A stretch of DNA of 64,000 bases from Flavobacterium sp. HBTb2-11-1 (GTDB lineage: Bacteria; Bacteroidota; Bacteroidia; Flavobacteriales; Flavobacteriaceae), in assembly GCF_009826975.1 (NCBI RefSeq), contig NZ_WUMO01000001.1:992001-1056000 (forward strand), in the 5' to 3' direction. Below the pieces are notes generated by a model. The model was not told the DNA's origin and did not search any database. It saw only the letters and a list, made by a program, of their open reading frames with translations. Position 1 is the first letter of the stretch, and each line of letters begins with the position of its first letter. The position numbers and the translations under genes are program-made. Positions 1 through 7,164 of this stretch are shown in pieces.

Positions 1-634
1 CTTGACTTTTGTTTACCACTGTTTTTTCGACAGCATCAGTAAGCGTCATGGTTCCGAAACTTAACTCTAAAGGAATAAACTCTAATTTACCGTCTTTAAG
101 TTCGTCAATGTAACCACCTTTGGTAGTTTGAGCACCAATATCAAGAAGGAAAGCGTTGGCAAAATCAACAGGCGGGATAGCACCTTTCACTAGCGTTTTT
201 GCTTCTTCATTAACATCTAAGACCTCTAATTGTTTTCCAGTTAAAAGAGCAATTTTGTTTTTTAGAACATCTAAATTACGAGCAGACGCAAAAACAGGAG
301 CCGCTACGATAAAAATGTTTTCTTCAAGGAGTTTATTCTCAGCTCTAATTTTCTGTAATTGGTTGGTAACCGTCACACTTGTTTTAGTGATGTCTTCTTG
401 AGTAAGTTCGCCATTGGCAGTAATATGATCTGCAAATGGAATTCTCTCAGTCCAGAAAGAAAGAATTTTATAATCGGCTTTTCTGATGTTGTTTACATCA
501 ATTACGGAAACTTTTATGGCTCTACGACCAATTTCGATTCCAGCGTAAACACTTTTTTGAGAAAATGCAGTGACAGAAAAAATTAATGTTAAAAGGGGAA
601 AAAATAAAAATTTGGGGTTGTGTTTTTTAAGCAT
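1..634 (-). CDS. Exported actin-fold (ASKHA/Ppx-GppA-like) protein, 3' part cut by window
   Basis: The visible 211 residues begin with a clear signal peptide (hydrophobic to about residue 24, likely cut near Ala-Phe-Ser-Gln). Two glycine-rich motifs typical of the actin/hexokinase/Hsp70/Ppx-GppA nucleotide-binding fold follow: YAGIEIGRRAIKVSVIDV at residues 30-47 (phosphate-1-like) and FLLDIGAQTTKGG at 162-174 (phosphate-2-like). Next comes ELSFGTMTLTDA, which resembles the Ppx/GppA region after that motif. I infer an exopolyphosphatase-like or other ASKHA-fold protein. A signal peptide on such a fold is odd, because this superfamily normally uses cytoplasmic ATP or (p)ppGpp. The C-terminal half is outside the window, so the family cannot be settled. 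The start is the ATG at 634, which gives the complete signal peptide. Confidence 0.6.
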   Translation of the reverse strand, partial: MLKKHNPKFLFFPLLTLIFSVTAFSQKSVYAGIEIGRRAIKVSVIDVNNIRKADYKILSFWTERIPFADHITANGELTQEDITKTSVTVTNQLQKIRAENKLLEENIFIVAAPVFASARNLDVLKNKIALLTGKQLEVLDVNEEAKTLVKGAIPPVDFANAFLLDIGAQTTKGGYIDELKDGKLEFIPLELSFGTMTLTDAVEKTVVNKSQ

Positions 635-987
635 TGCGTTGAATTGTAGTTATAATATATTTGTTTTTAAGAGATTATAAAGTTTCTTTTTTGTGGTATT
701 GATGTGAAAATCACAATTTTAGAATGAAAACAAATGGTTTCATTACGGAATTGCGAATTTAATAAAACATTTAGTAATATAAAATCAGTTATTAAGAAAA
801 CGTGATATTAAATTATTGTAAAGAAATAACGGGTTTTATTCTGATAAAGTATATTTATAAAAAACTTTAAACAAATCTGACAATTTCTTTTGAAACATGA
901 ATTCTGTATTGGTCTACGGAATGCCGTAAAAAACTTATATGCAATTAGGTTATATTGCAGACAATAACTTTTTAGCATCATTTTTAA
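635..987. other. Divergent intergenic region, no gene seen
   Basis: This 353-nt, very AT-rich spacer separates the minus-strand ASKHA gene from the plus-strand DUF6734 gene. It must hold both promoters, but I see no convincing promoter box, hairpin or coding frame. A 64-codon minus-strand frame here has no family features. Confidence 0.5.
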
Positions 988-2319
988 ATGAAAATAATAC
1001 AAAGCTTTTGGTCTGGAAATTTAACTGAATTAACCCGCAATTATGGCTGGATTTCTTATAAATATAATTGGCTGAGTTGGATTTTAAGCAGTCATCAGTT
1101 AGTGAAATTTCATGAAGATGTTGAACTTTATACAGATCGTTTTGGATATCAAATTTTAATTGAAAAGCTGAATTTGCCTTACGCTAAAGTTCACGTAGTT
1201 TTAGATGATTTAAATAATTATCCTAAAGATTTATGGGCTGTTTCTAAAATTAAAGTATATCAGATGCAGAACGAACCTTTTTTGCATGTTGATGGAGATG
1301 TTTTTGTATGGGAATCTTTGGAAACTAAATTTAGAAATGCCGCTGTGCTTACCCAAAATTTAGAAATTACCGCTGATAATTATACTAAAATGTGGAACAA
1401 CATTTCACCAGAACTCCTATATATGCCAGTTGAAATGGAGAATTATCATAAGGCACCAAACAATTTTGCTTGCAATATGGGTGTTGTAGGAGGAAATGAC
1501 ATTGATTTTTTTAAGCAGTATTCCAAAATTAGCATTGATTTTTTAGATAAAAATATAACTGTATCATCAAAAATTAACTGTCTTAATTTTAATTTATTTT
1601 TCGAACAGATTTTGTTTTATCAATACGCTCAAAATATAGGAGTAAAGCTTGATTTTTTGTTTGATGAAGTATATAATGATGGCTACTATGATGGTTTTGC
1701 AGAGTTTCAGGATGTGCCAGAAAAGAAGTACTTACACTTACTGGGAGAATATAAAAGAAACCCTGCCGTATGCAAAGCTATGGAAGTTTACGTTATGAGA
1801 AACTATCCCGAATGTTACTCAAAAATGGCAACCTTAATTAATGAAGCGGAAGGAAATCAAAATGAAATTGAATTTCTGAATAAAGAGAAGGTTGCAGAAT
1901 TGATTTCAGATTTTGATTATGAGCTGAAAAATAAAAAGCTTGTTGATGACAATTATCTCCTGAAAAGAGATCTATATACCGAAGCTTTACCAAATTATTT
2001 TAAAAGTTTAGTAGATAAAGAAGATTTTAATATCGTGTTTCTTAAAGGTTTTGAAGTTGCTACTGGACAGAATGAGGAAGAAGCATCTTTTTTGGAAATA
2101 AAAGAACTTAATGAGGTATCTAAAAAATATGAATTGGATGATTTAGATGAAATTGCTTTATCTGAAATTGAGCCAGGAATTCGATATTCAGATTTTATTT
2201 CTGAAATGTTGCTTCATTTCGATTATGATTCAGAAGAGTCGAAAAAAGATATTCTGGTTTTATTAAACACTAAACTGATCAGTTATATTGTTTTGAAAAT
2301 AATTGCTATTTATAAATGA
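988..2319 (+). CDS. DUF6734-like protein, probable glycosyltransferase fold
   Basis: This 443-residue cytosolic protein has no signal peptide. The N-terminal half (residues 1 to about 235) has the look of a GT-A-type glycosyltransferase: MKIIQSFWSG at the start, VELYTDRFGYQILIEKL at 45-61, a DGD (DxD-like metal/nucleotide-sugar) motif at 102-104 in FLHVDGDVFVWE, and a NMGVVGGND segment near 163-171. I recognise this pattern as DUF6734, which is widespread in Bacteroidota. The C-terminal 200 residues are acidic and unassigned. It sits upstream of a double-glycine leader peptide, three micro-membrane proteins and a CPBP protease, which suggests a role in peptide modification or export. That link is inference from context only; the substrate is unknown. 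The ATG at 988 is the first in frame. Confidence 0.65.
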   Translation: MKIIQSFWSGNLTELTRNYGWISYKYNWLSWILSSHQLVKFHEDVELYTDRFGYQILIEKLNLPYAKVHVVLDDLNNYPKDLWAVSKIKVYQMQNEPFLHVDGDVFVWESLETKFRNAAVLTQNLEITADNYTKMWNNISPELLYMPVEMENYHKAPNNFACNMGVVGGNDIDFFKQYSKISIDFLDKNITVSSKINCLNFNLFFEQILFYQYAQNIGVKLDFLFDEVYNDGYYDGFAEFQDVPEKKYLHLLGEYKRNPAVCKAMEVYVMRNYPECYSKMATLINEAEGNQNEIEFLNKEKVAELISDFDYELKNKKLVDDNYLLKRDLYTEALPNYFKSLVDKEDFNIVFLKGFEVATGQNEEEASFLEIKELNEVSKKYELDDLDEIALSEIEPGIRYSDFISEMLLHFDYDSEESKKDILVLLNTKLISYIVLKIIAIYK

Positions 2320-2728
2320 TTTTAAAAGAAAAGAATAAAAAAGTATTGTTTAAAGATTTTTATTATCTATTGTTTTTATTGAGATTTTTTGGGTTTTAAT
2401 ATGTTATAAGGTCATTGTAAATGTTAAATTTTTATGCAAATGTGGTTTTCCGTAAGAAAATGTCATTATAAAAAATAATATTTGTGAGTAGAATTGTGAT
2501 TTTATGAATGCAAATCCAAATAGGAAGTGTGTTGTAGATTTAATTCCATAATTTTTTAAAATATTTAAGTTCGGAAATATCATACTCATTTATGAGGAGA
2601 TAATATTTGAGCAAAGTGATTAGGTTTCATTTTAAAATAAATAAAAAAAAGTCCTGCGCAGGAATTGACAGAGATTCCAAATGTCTTTAAATTATTGGAA
2701 AATATTAATTAATTTAAATTACTTAGTT
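2320..2728. other. Intergenic region before the leader peptide
   Basis: This AT-rich spacer of about 400 nt has no supported gene. It contains a perfect 12-bp palindrome (TCCTGCGCAGGA, 2652-2663), the only GC-rich block in the stretch, 65 nt before the peptide ATG. The palindrome could be an operator or a short hairpin in the 5' UTR. Confidence 0.4.
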
Positions 2729-2884
2729 ATGTTTAAAAAAACCGCAAAAAACACAGAAATTAAAAAATTTACTCCAAGTGATGTTCAAAGATTAACTGAA
2801 AAAGAGTTAAAACAAACTATGGGAGGTTATCAATACCCTAATCTATGCTTTGATTATGAGTCTGGTAAATATTACAAATGCTAA
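2729..2884 (+). CDS. Double-glycine leader peptide (RiPP/bacteriocin-like precursor)
   Basis: This 51-residue peptide begins MFKKTAKNTEIKKF. Its leader ends in LTEKELKQTMGG, the charged 'EL-x-x-x-x-GG' shape of Bacteroidota GG-leader natural-product and bacteriocin precursors. Cleavage after Gly-Gly would release an 18-residue core, YQYPNLCFDYESGKYYKC. The core is rich in Tyr/Phe and has two Cys ten residues apart, suited to a disulfide or thioether ring. An upstream in-frame start at 2681 would add 16 residues with no leader character, so I chose the ATG at 2729. No Lan-type cyclase or peptidase-containing ABC transporter is nearby. The product and its modification are inferred, not known. 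Confidence 0.6.
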   Translation: MFKKTAKNTEIKKFTPSDVQRLTEKELKQTMGGYQYPNLCFDYESGKYYKC

Positions 2885-2916
2885 TTAAGTAGATTGTAAT
2901 ACAATAATAATTGATT

Positions 2917-2946
2917 AAACTGCTGACAGTATTGCCAGCAGTTTTT
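2917..2946 (+). terminator. Rho-independent terminator after the leader peptide
   Basis: A 9-bp perfect stem (AAACTGCTG at 2917-2925 with CAGCAGTTT at 2936-2944) is followed by a T run. It would end the peptide transcript separately from the small membrane ORFs downstream. Confidence 0.75.
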
Positions 2947-2984
2947 ATAATTGGAAAGTGTTTCACAAAAGGCATAGCAAAAGT

Positions 2985-3086
2985 ATGAAATCGTCAAAAT
3001 TGTTAGAAGTGATAAGGATTGTAATATTATTGTCCTTGTTTATATATTCGTTAGGTTATATTATTGGTTCTGTTTATAAAAAGTAA
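2985..3086 (+). CDS. Micro-membrane protein 1 (33 aa), unrecognised
   Basis: This 33-residue ORF has a basic start (MKSSKLLEVIR), one hydrophobic helix of about 20 residues, and the tail LGYIIGSVYKK. It is one of three consecutive tiny ORFs with the same layout: charged N-terminus, single helix, and a G-x-I-x-G motif (GYIIG here, GEIFG and GKIFG in the next two). The shared motif and same-strand spacing support real genes. I do not recognise the family. It could be a bacteriocin-like peptide, an immunity or partner protein, or a substrate of the CPBP protease downstream. Confidence 0.5.
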   Translation: MKSSKLLEVIRIVILLSLFIYSLGYIIGSVYKK

Positions 3087-3148
3087 TTTATTTTAGTTTG
3101 TGGTCTAGTCAAGAAATCGCTACAGACATATAACAAAAAGAACATTAT

Positions 3149-3265
3149 ATGAGGTTTTTAAAAAGTAACTTGTTTTATATTTTGTTTGCAACTTTTGTCA
3201 CTCTGTTGTTTTTACTTTATGTTTTTAATAAAGGGGAGATTTTTGGTAGAGTATTAGCAAATTAA
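3149..3265 (+). CDS. Micro-membrane protein 2 (38 aa), unrecognised
   Basis: This is the second small one-helix ORF: MRFLKSNLFY, a helix from about residue 8 to 26, then NKGEIFGRVLAN. The GEIFG tail matches GKIFG in the next ORF and GYIIG in the previous one, which points to a locally duplicated family. The ORF is 62 nt after its neighbour with no terminator between them. No known family is recognised. Confidence 0.5.
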   Translation: MRFLKSNLFYILFATFVTLLFLLYVFNKGEIFGRVLAN

Positions 3266-3330
3266 TATTTTGTACTCGGGATAATCAATTATTTATAATG
3301 GAACTCGTGTTTTACTTGTTTGGTTAAAAA

Positions 3331-3483
3331 ATGAAAATGAAAGAATCTTTTATTGAAAATCTTCTTTTAGGAAAGAAGCATAAAAAACTATTGGCTATAA
3401 TTTATATTAGTATCCTGTTTACCTTAATGTTTTATTTTGCTGGGAAAATTTTTGGTGCTGCACTGTATTTTGCAACTCATTAG
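3331..3483 (+). CDS. Micro-membrane protein 3 (50 aa), unrecognised
   Basis: This is the third and longest of the set. A basic amphipathic N-terminus (MKMKESFIENLLLGKKHKKL) precedes one membrane helix and the GKIFGAALYFATH tail. It ends 32 nt before the CPBP protease ORF, so the set probably shares a transcript with it. I infer a membrane peptide handled by, or protective alongside, that protease. No database family is claimed. Confidence 0.5.
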   Translation: MKMKESFIENLLLGKKHKKLLAIIYISILFTLMFYFAGKIFGAALYFATH

Positions 3484-3515
3484 AATAAATAATTATTAAG
3501 GAAGCACTTTACTAA

Positions 3516-3985
3516 ATGATATCAAAAATAAAAAATATTGTATTCGGACTTAAGCAATGGGAGCTAATATTACTTATAATTCTTCTAAATTTTTTAAATA
3601 ATTACCTGTTTTCGGTTATTTCAAATCTTTTCGATATTTCTTTAAATAAAGGTTTTAATGATCATTATACAATTAAAGAAAAAAAATAGTTTTATTTGTT
3701 ATAGCTGCTCCTCTCATTGAGACTTTACTTTTTCAGTATGCTGTTATTGAAATTTTTAAAAGTATAAAAGTGAAATTAAAGTATTGTTGCTTTTTATCAG
3801 CTTTTATTTTTGCATCATTCCATCTATATAATATTTTTTATTTTTTATATGCCTTTGTAGGAGGACTTTTGTTTGCTTTTTTATATGTAAGGGGCAAGAA
3901 TCAAAAAAATGCAATATTATTGCCACTGGTGACGCACATAATCTATAATGGATTAGTTTTTATTAGCAAATATTATTTTGCTTAA
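3516..3985 (+). pseudogene. CPBP-type intramembrane protease, frameshifted at an A8 tract
   Basis: Two reading frames together make one about 156-residue CPBP (CAAX protease/bacteriocin-processing) membrane protein. Frame A runs from the ATG at 3516 to a stop at 3687-3689 (57 residues: MISKIKNIVF, then a membrane helix). The rest is in the -1 frame: KKIVLFVIAAPLIETLLFQ, then FIFASFHLYN and THIIYNGLVF. These match CPBP motif 1 (here IETLLFQ, a variant of EExxxR), motif 2 (FxxxH) and motif 3 (HxxxN). The shift falls exactly on a run of eight A (3679-3686), so one extra A restores the frame. It could be a pseudogene, a phase-variable switch, -1 slippage or a sequencing error. It follows the micro-membrane ORFs. 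Confidence 0.7.
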
Positions 3986-4026
3986 TATGTGAAGTGCAAT
4001 TCATTTGTGACTGATAAGATATAGTA

Positions 4027-4053
4027 CAAAAAGCTCCAGATTTCTTTGAAGCT
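4027..4053 (-). terminator. Terminator of the ThuA-like gene
   Basis: On the minus strand a stem of about 9 bp (one mismatch, one G-T pair, GAAA loop) is followed by five T, 20 nt past the ThuA stop codon. The sequence matches the tRNA-fMet terminator at 12192-12217 in 25 of 26 positions. Confidence 0.6.
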
Positions 4054-4072
4054 GCTCGTCAACAGGAGGATT

Positions 4073-4834
4073 TTATTTACCAATAGCATAAGTTATTCCA
4101 CCAAGTAAATGCTGTACAAAAAGAGGATCATTGTAACTTTCAGCGGTATGTCCTAAAGCAGTGTAAAATACCCTGCCGCCATCATATTCGTGATACCATG
4201 CCAAAGGATGATTATCGCCATGTTTACCGCCTTTATATGAAGACTCATCAATTTTTATAAGCACATTTACGTTTGAATTTGAATATTTAAAATTGTACCA
4301 TTCATCTTTTCTTTCCCAAATTGCTGGAAGATGTTTTGTAGATGGATGTTCGTGATCTACAACTATAAGCTTAGCATTCTGTGGTTCAGGATGCCCGTCA
4401 AAAATTCCGCCGATCATTTCTGTGTACCAAGACCAATCTGGTTCGCAGTTTGTGGCCGAATGAATGCCAACAAAACCATTTCCATTTTGTATAAATTTTT
4501 GTAATGCCAGTTTTTGGCTTTCGTCCAAAACATGGCCTGTGGGACTTAAAAATATAATGGCTTGGTATTGTTTTAAATTTTTCGAATTAATTGCCAGAGA
4601 ATCTTCAGTAGCATCTACTATAAAATGATTTTCCTGCCCCAGTTTTTTTATCGCTGCAATTCCAGCAGGAATGCTTTCATGTCTAAAACCGTTGGTTTTG
4701 GAAAAAATAAGCACTTTTTTGATTTTATAAGAAACTGTATGTTCTTTGTTTATATGGAAAGAAACTAGAAAGCAGCTTGTTAGTACAATAAAGCTGAATA
4801 AAAATGATTTTTTTATCGAAAATAGATGGTTCAT
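4073..4834 (-). CDS. ThuA-like domain lipoprotein
   Basis: This 253-residue protein has a lipoprotein signal (FSFIVLTSC, lipobox Cys at 21). The rest is a single ThuA-like domain with a class I glutamine amidotransferase-like fold: KVLIFSKTNGFRHESI near 40-55, AIIFLSPTGHVLDESQ, GNGFVGIHSATNCEPDW, and the closing GRVFYTALGHTAESYNDP. The family name comes from trehalose utilisation genes. In Bacteroidota such proteins are often surface or periplasmic and linked to sugar metabolism, but the reaction is unknown. It is monocistronic, with its own terminator, and runs convergently to the small-peptide island. Confidence 0.85.
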   Translation of the reverse strand: MNHLFSIKKSFLFSFIVLTSCFLVSFHINKEHTVSYKIKKVLIFSKTNGFRHESIPAGIAAIKKLGQENHFIVDATEDSLAINSKNLKQYQAIIFLSPTGHVLDESQKLALQKFIQNGNGFVGIHSATNCEPDWSWYTEMIGGIFDGHPEPQNAKLIVVDHEHPSTKHLPAIWERKDEWYNFKYSNSNVNVLIKIDESSYKGGKHGDNHPLAWYHEYDGGRVFYTALGHTAESYNDPLFVQHLLGGITYAIGK

Positions 4835-5070
4835 TTTGGAAAATTTTATTTTGGGAAGATAGAAAAAAAATATTTCTGTTGAGCGTGTTTTCTAGGCTAT
4901 TACAAAATGGCACTTTCTGAATAATCGGTAGAGATTGCTATTGGTGTTTCTTCTGTAGACAATTGAAAAGCTTCACAAGCGTTTCAAAATTTGCGTTTTA
5001 AAAAAAAATCAGATATTTGATGCTAAAAGTCTCATTCGCAATTATTTTTTAAAAAGGTAATCACAATAAT

Positions 5071-5841
5071 ATGAACTATCAAAATATTGTTCCCGAAGAC
5101 TCTATTTCGCTTTTTGTGAAAAACATATGGGTGTTTGAAAATGACGATAAAAATACAGACACAACATTGCCTTTTTTTGCAGACGGCTGTCCAGGCTTGA
5201 TGTTTCAGAAGACTGATAACGGATTAGTCGTAAAACCTCATGATAAAAAGATGCCAGAAGTTTTTCTTTACGGCCAAACCATTCTGCCAATTGAGCTTGA
5301 GATTTCTGGTGCATTTCTTATTATTGTTTTTCAGCTGTATCCGTATGCCTTAAAGGCATTTTTTGATATTCCACCCCAGAGCATAAACGATAATTGCTAT
5401 TACTTTGATAATACTGAAGAAGATATAAAGTGGCTTAAAAACCAATTGGAATTGAGTGAAAGCGTAAAAGATAAAATTGAAATTATATCAGAATTGCTTT
5501 TACGGTACTTTGAAAAGAAAAAGGAAAACCTTGATCTTGAAATACGACAAGGCATAGAATGCATCTTTCAAACAAAAGGTCAGGAAAGTATACGCTCGAT
5601 TGCCAATAAATTAAAGTTTAATATTCGCACCTTTGAGCGAAGGTTTCTGAGAGAAACAGGGCTTACTCCTAAGCAATTTGCCAAGATTATCCAATTTCAA
5701 GCTTCATTGGATCAATTGACTGTGAGAGATTATACCAAACATACCGATATTGTGTATGAAAATGGATTTTCAGATCAATCTCATTTTATAAAAGTTTTTA
5801 AAGCTTTTACTGGTAAAACTCCAAAATCATTTGAGAGTTAG
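5071..5841 (+). CDS. AraC-family transcriptional regulator
   Basis: This 256-residue cytosolic regulator has an N-terminal sensor of the DUF6597 type (residues 1 to about 130, beginning MNYQNIVPEDSISLFVKNIW) and a C-terminal double helix-turn-helix. The first helix pair is at SIRSIANKLKFNIRTFERRF and the second includes the classic GFSDQSHFIKVFKAFTGKTP. It lies 80 nt upstream of the reductase/DUF1772 pair on the same strand and may control them or act on the divergent ThuA gene. That role is inference; the effector is unknown. Confidence 0.88.
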   Translation: MNYQNIVPEDSISLFVKNIWVFENDDKNTDTTLPFFADGCPGLMFQKTDNGLVVKPHDKKMPEVFLYGQTILPIELEISGAFLIIVFQLYPYALKAFFDIPPQSINDNCYYFDNTEEDIKWLKNQLELSESVKDKIEIISELLLRYFEKKKENLDLEIRQGIECIFQTKGQESIRSIANKLKFNIRTFERRFLRETGLTPKQFAKIIQFQASLDQLTVRDYTKHTDIVYENGFSDQSHFIKVFKAFTGKTPKSFES

Positions 5842-5921
5842 TAGTCGCTGTCGCTTTTATTCTATTTTTGATCATTTATCTATTGCAATTTTGTATCACT
5901 AATTTTAATTATTGATATAAA

Positions 5922-6548
5922 ATGAAACTAATAATCTTTGGAGCCACTGGTACAGTTGGCATTGAAATCGTAAAACAAGCATTAAAAAATGGTGATGAAG
6001 TAACAGCCTTTGTTCGTGATCCCCAAAAAATGCAAAACATTTCTCATCCTAATCTTCATATTTATGTAGGTGATGTTTTGAGTTTGAATGATGTTGAAAA
6101 CGCGTTGCAGAATCAAGAAGCAGTTTTTTGTGCTTTAGGCGATGGCAGAAAAGGTAAAATACGTGCTGAAGGAACAAAAAATATTATTGTGGCGATGAGA
6201 AATAAAGGATTAAATAGGCTGATTTGCCAAACGACTCTCGGCTTGGGCGAAAGCTATGGAAATCTTAATTTTATCTGGAAACATATTATGTTCGGGATGT
6301 TGCTAAAAAAAGCATTTCAAGACCATAAATTGCAAGAAAAATATATTTTGGACAGTAATTTGGATTATACAATTGTTCGACCTAGTGCTTTTACGGATGA
6401 CCAAATTACCAATACGTATCGCATCGGTTTTGATGGAAATTATAAAAAACTCAATCTAAAAATTGCCCGCAAAGAAGTTGCCGATTTTATGATACGCCAG
6501 CTAAATACCAATGAATATTTAAAAAGAACAGTTAGCATTTCCAATTAA
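5922..6548 (+). CDS. NAD(P)-binding atypical SDR / NmrA-like reductase
   Basis: This 208-residue Rossmann protein opens with MKLIIFGATGTVG, the GxxGxxG dinucleotide-binding motif of the NAD(P)H-binding 'flavin reductase/NmrA-like' family. GDVLSLNDVENALQ (second strand region) and DYTIVRPSAFTDD follow. The family reduces small electrophiles or acts as a redox sensor; the substrate is not evident. Its stop is one base before the ATG of the next gene, so the pair is co-transcribed. The upstream AraC regulator is the likely controller, by inference. Confidence 0.85.
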   Translation: MKLIIFGATGTVGIEIVKQALKNGDEVTAFVRDPQKMQNISHPNLHIYVGDVLSLNDVENALQNQEAVFCALGDGRKGKIRAEGTKNIIVAMRNKGLNRLICQTTLGLGESYGNLNFIWKHIMFGMLLKKAFQDHKLQEKYILDSNLDYTIVRPSAFTDDQITNTYRIGFDGNYKKLNLKIARKEVADFMIRQLNTNEYLKRTVSISN

Positions 6549-6549
6549 A

Positions 6550-7062
6550 ATGAGAGCATCAAATATCCTACTAATTATTACGGGAACGATAGCAGCATTA
6601 ATGGCTGGGCTTTTCTTTTCGTACTCGATTTCGGTGAGCTTAGGATTGGGGAAACTAAACGATAAAGAATTTCTAAATGCCATGCAGAACATTAATCGAG
6701 AGATTCAAAATATTCCATTTTTCATTTGTTTTTTTGGCACTTTACTTTTGCTTCCAATTACTAGTTTTCTGCATTACAAAAAGAAAACGTTTCTGTTGCT
6801 CTTTATAGCTTCCCTGTTTTATTCAATTGGTGTGTTTGCTGTAACGATGTTTGTAAACGTTCCTCTGAATAATAAGCTGGAGTTGTTTGAACTTTCAAAT
6901 GTTTCAAGTGCAAGTGCGAGACAAATGAGAAATATCTTCGAAGACCGTTGGAATTTTTGGAATAATATAAGAACGCTGTCTTCTTTATGCAGCGTTTTTT
7001 TAATTATTCTAGCTTGTGTTTATAATTCGCCTAAAACTAGAAATATTGGTTTTGATAGATGA
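6550..7062 (+). CDS. DUF1772-type membrane protein
   Basis: This 170-residue protein has four predicted membrane helices (about 6-28, 55-75, 80-105 and 145-163). The layout matches DUF1772, the family that includes anthrone-oxygenase-like proteins: MAGLFFSYSISVSLGLGKL at the first helix and FAVTMFVNVPLNNKLE after the third. The asparagine-rich VPLNN segment is the conserved signature. It follows the reductase by one base, so the two may act in one oxidation-reduction step on a small hydrophobic compound (inference). Confidence 0.8.
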   Translation: MRASNILLIITGTIAALMAGLFFSYSISVSLGLGKLNDKEFLNAMQNINREIQNIPFFICFFGTLLLLPITSFLHYKKKTFLLLFIASLFYSIGVFAVTMFVNVPLNNKLELFELSNVSSASARQMRNIFEDRWNFWNNIRTLSSLCSVFLIILACVYNSPKTRNIGFDR

Positions 7063-7094
7063 AATGTTAACAAATAGATTTAGTAATGTGCAAT

Positions 7095-7131
7095 AAAACA
7101 GCTCTAGAAAAAACTGAAGCTGTTTTTTATT
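7095..7131 (+). terminator. Terminator after the DUF1772 gene
   Basis: Stem AAACAGCT/AGCTGTTT (7096-7103 with 7118-7125) followed by a T-rich run, 33 nt past the stop codon. It ends the AraC/reductase/DUF1772 block ahead of the convergent helicase gene. Confidence 0.7.
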
Positions 7132-7164
7132 TTAGTTGACTTGTAATAAAGAATATCTCAATTT

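Noticed and set aside
2404..2589. Minus-strand 61-codon ORF in the spacer before the GG-leader peptide
   Set aside because: AT-rich, no motif, no promoter or terminator support, and lies opposite the likely 5' UTR of the peptide gene.
2917..2946. Riboswitch or attenuator after the GG-leader peptide
   Set aside because: A simple 9-bp stem with T-run is fully explained as a terminator.
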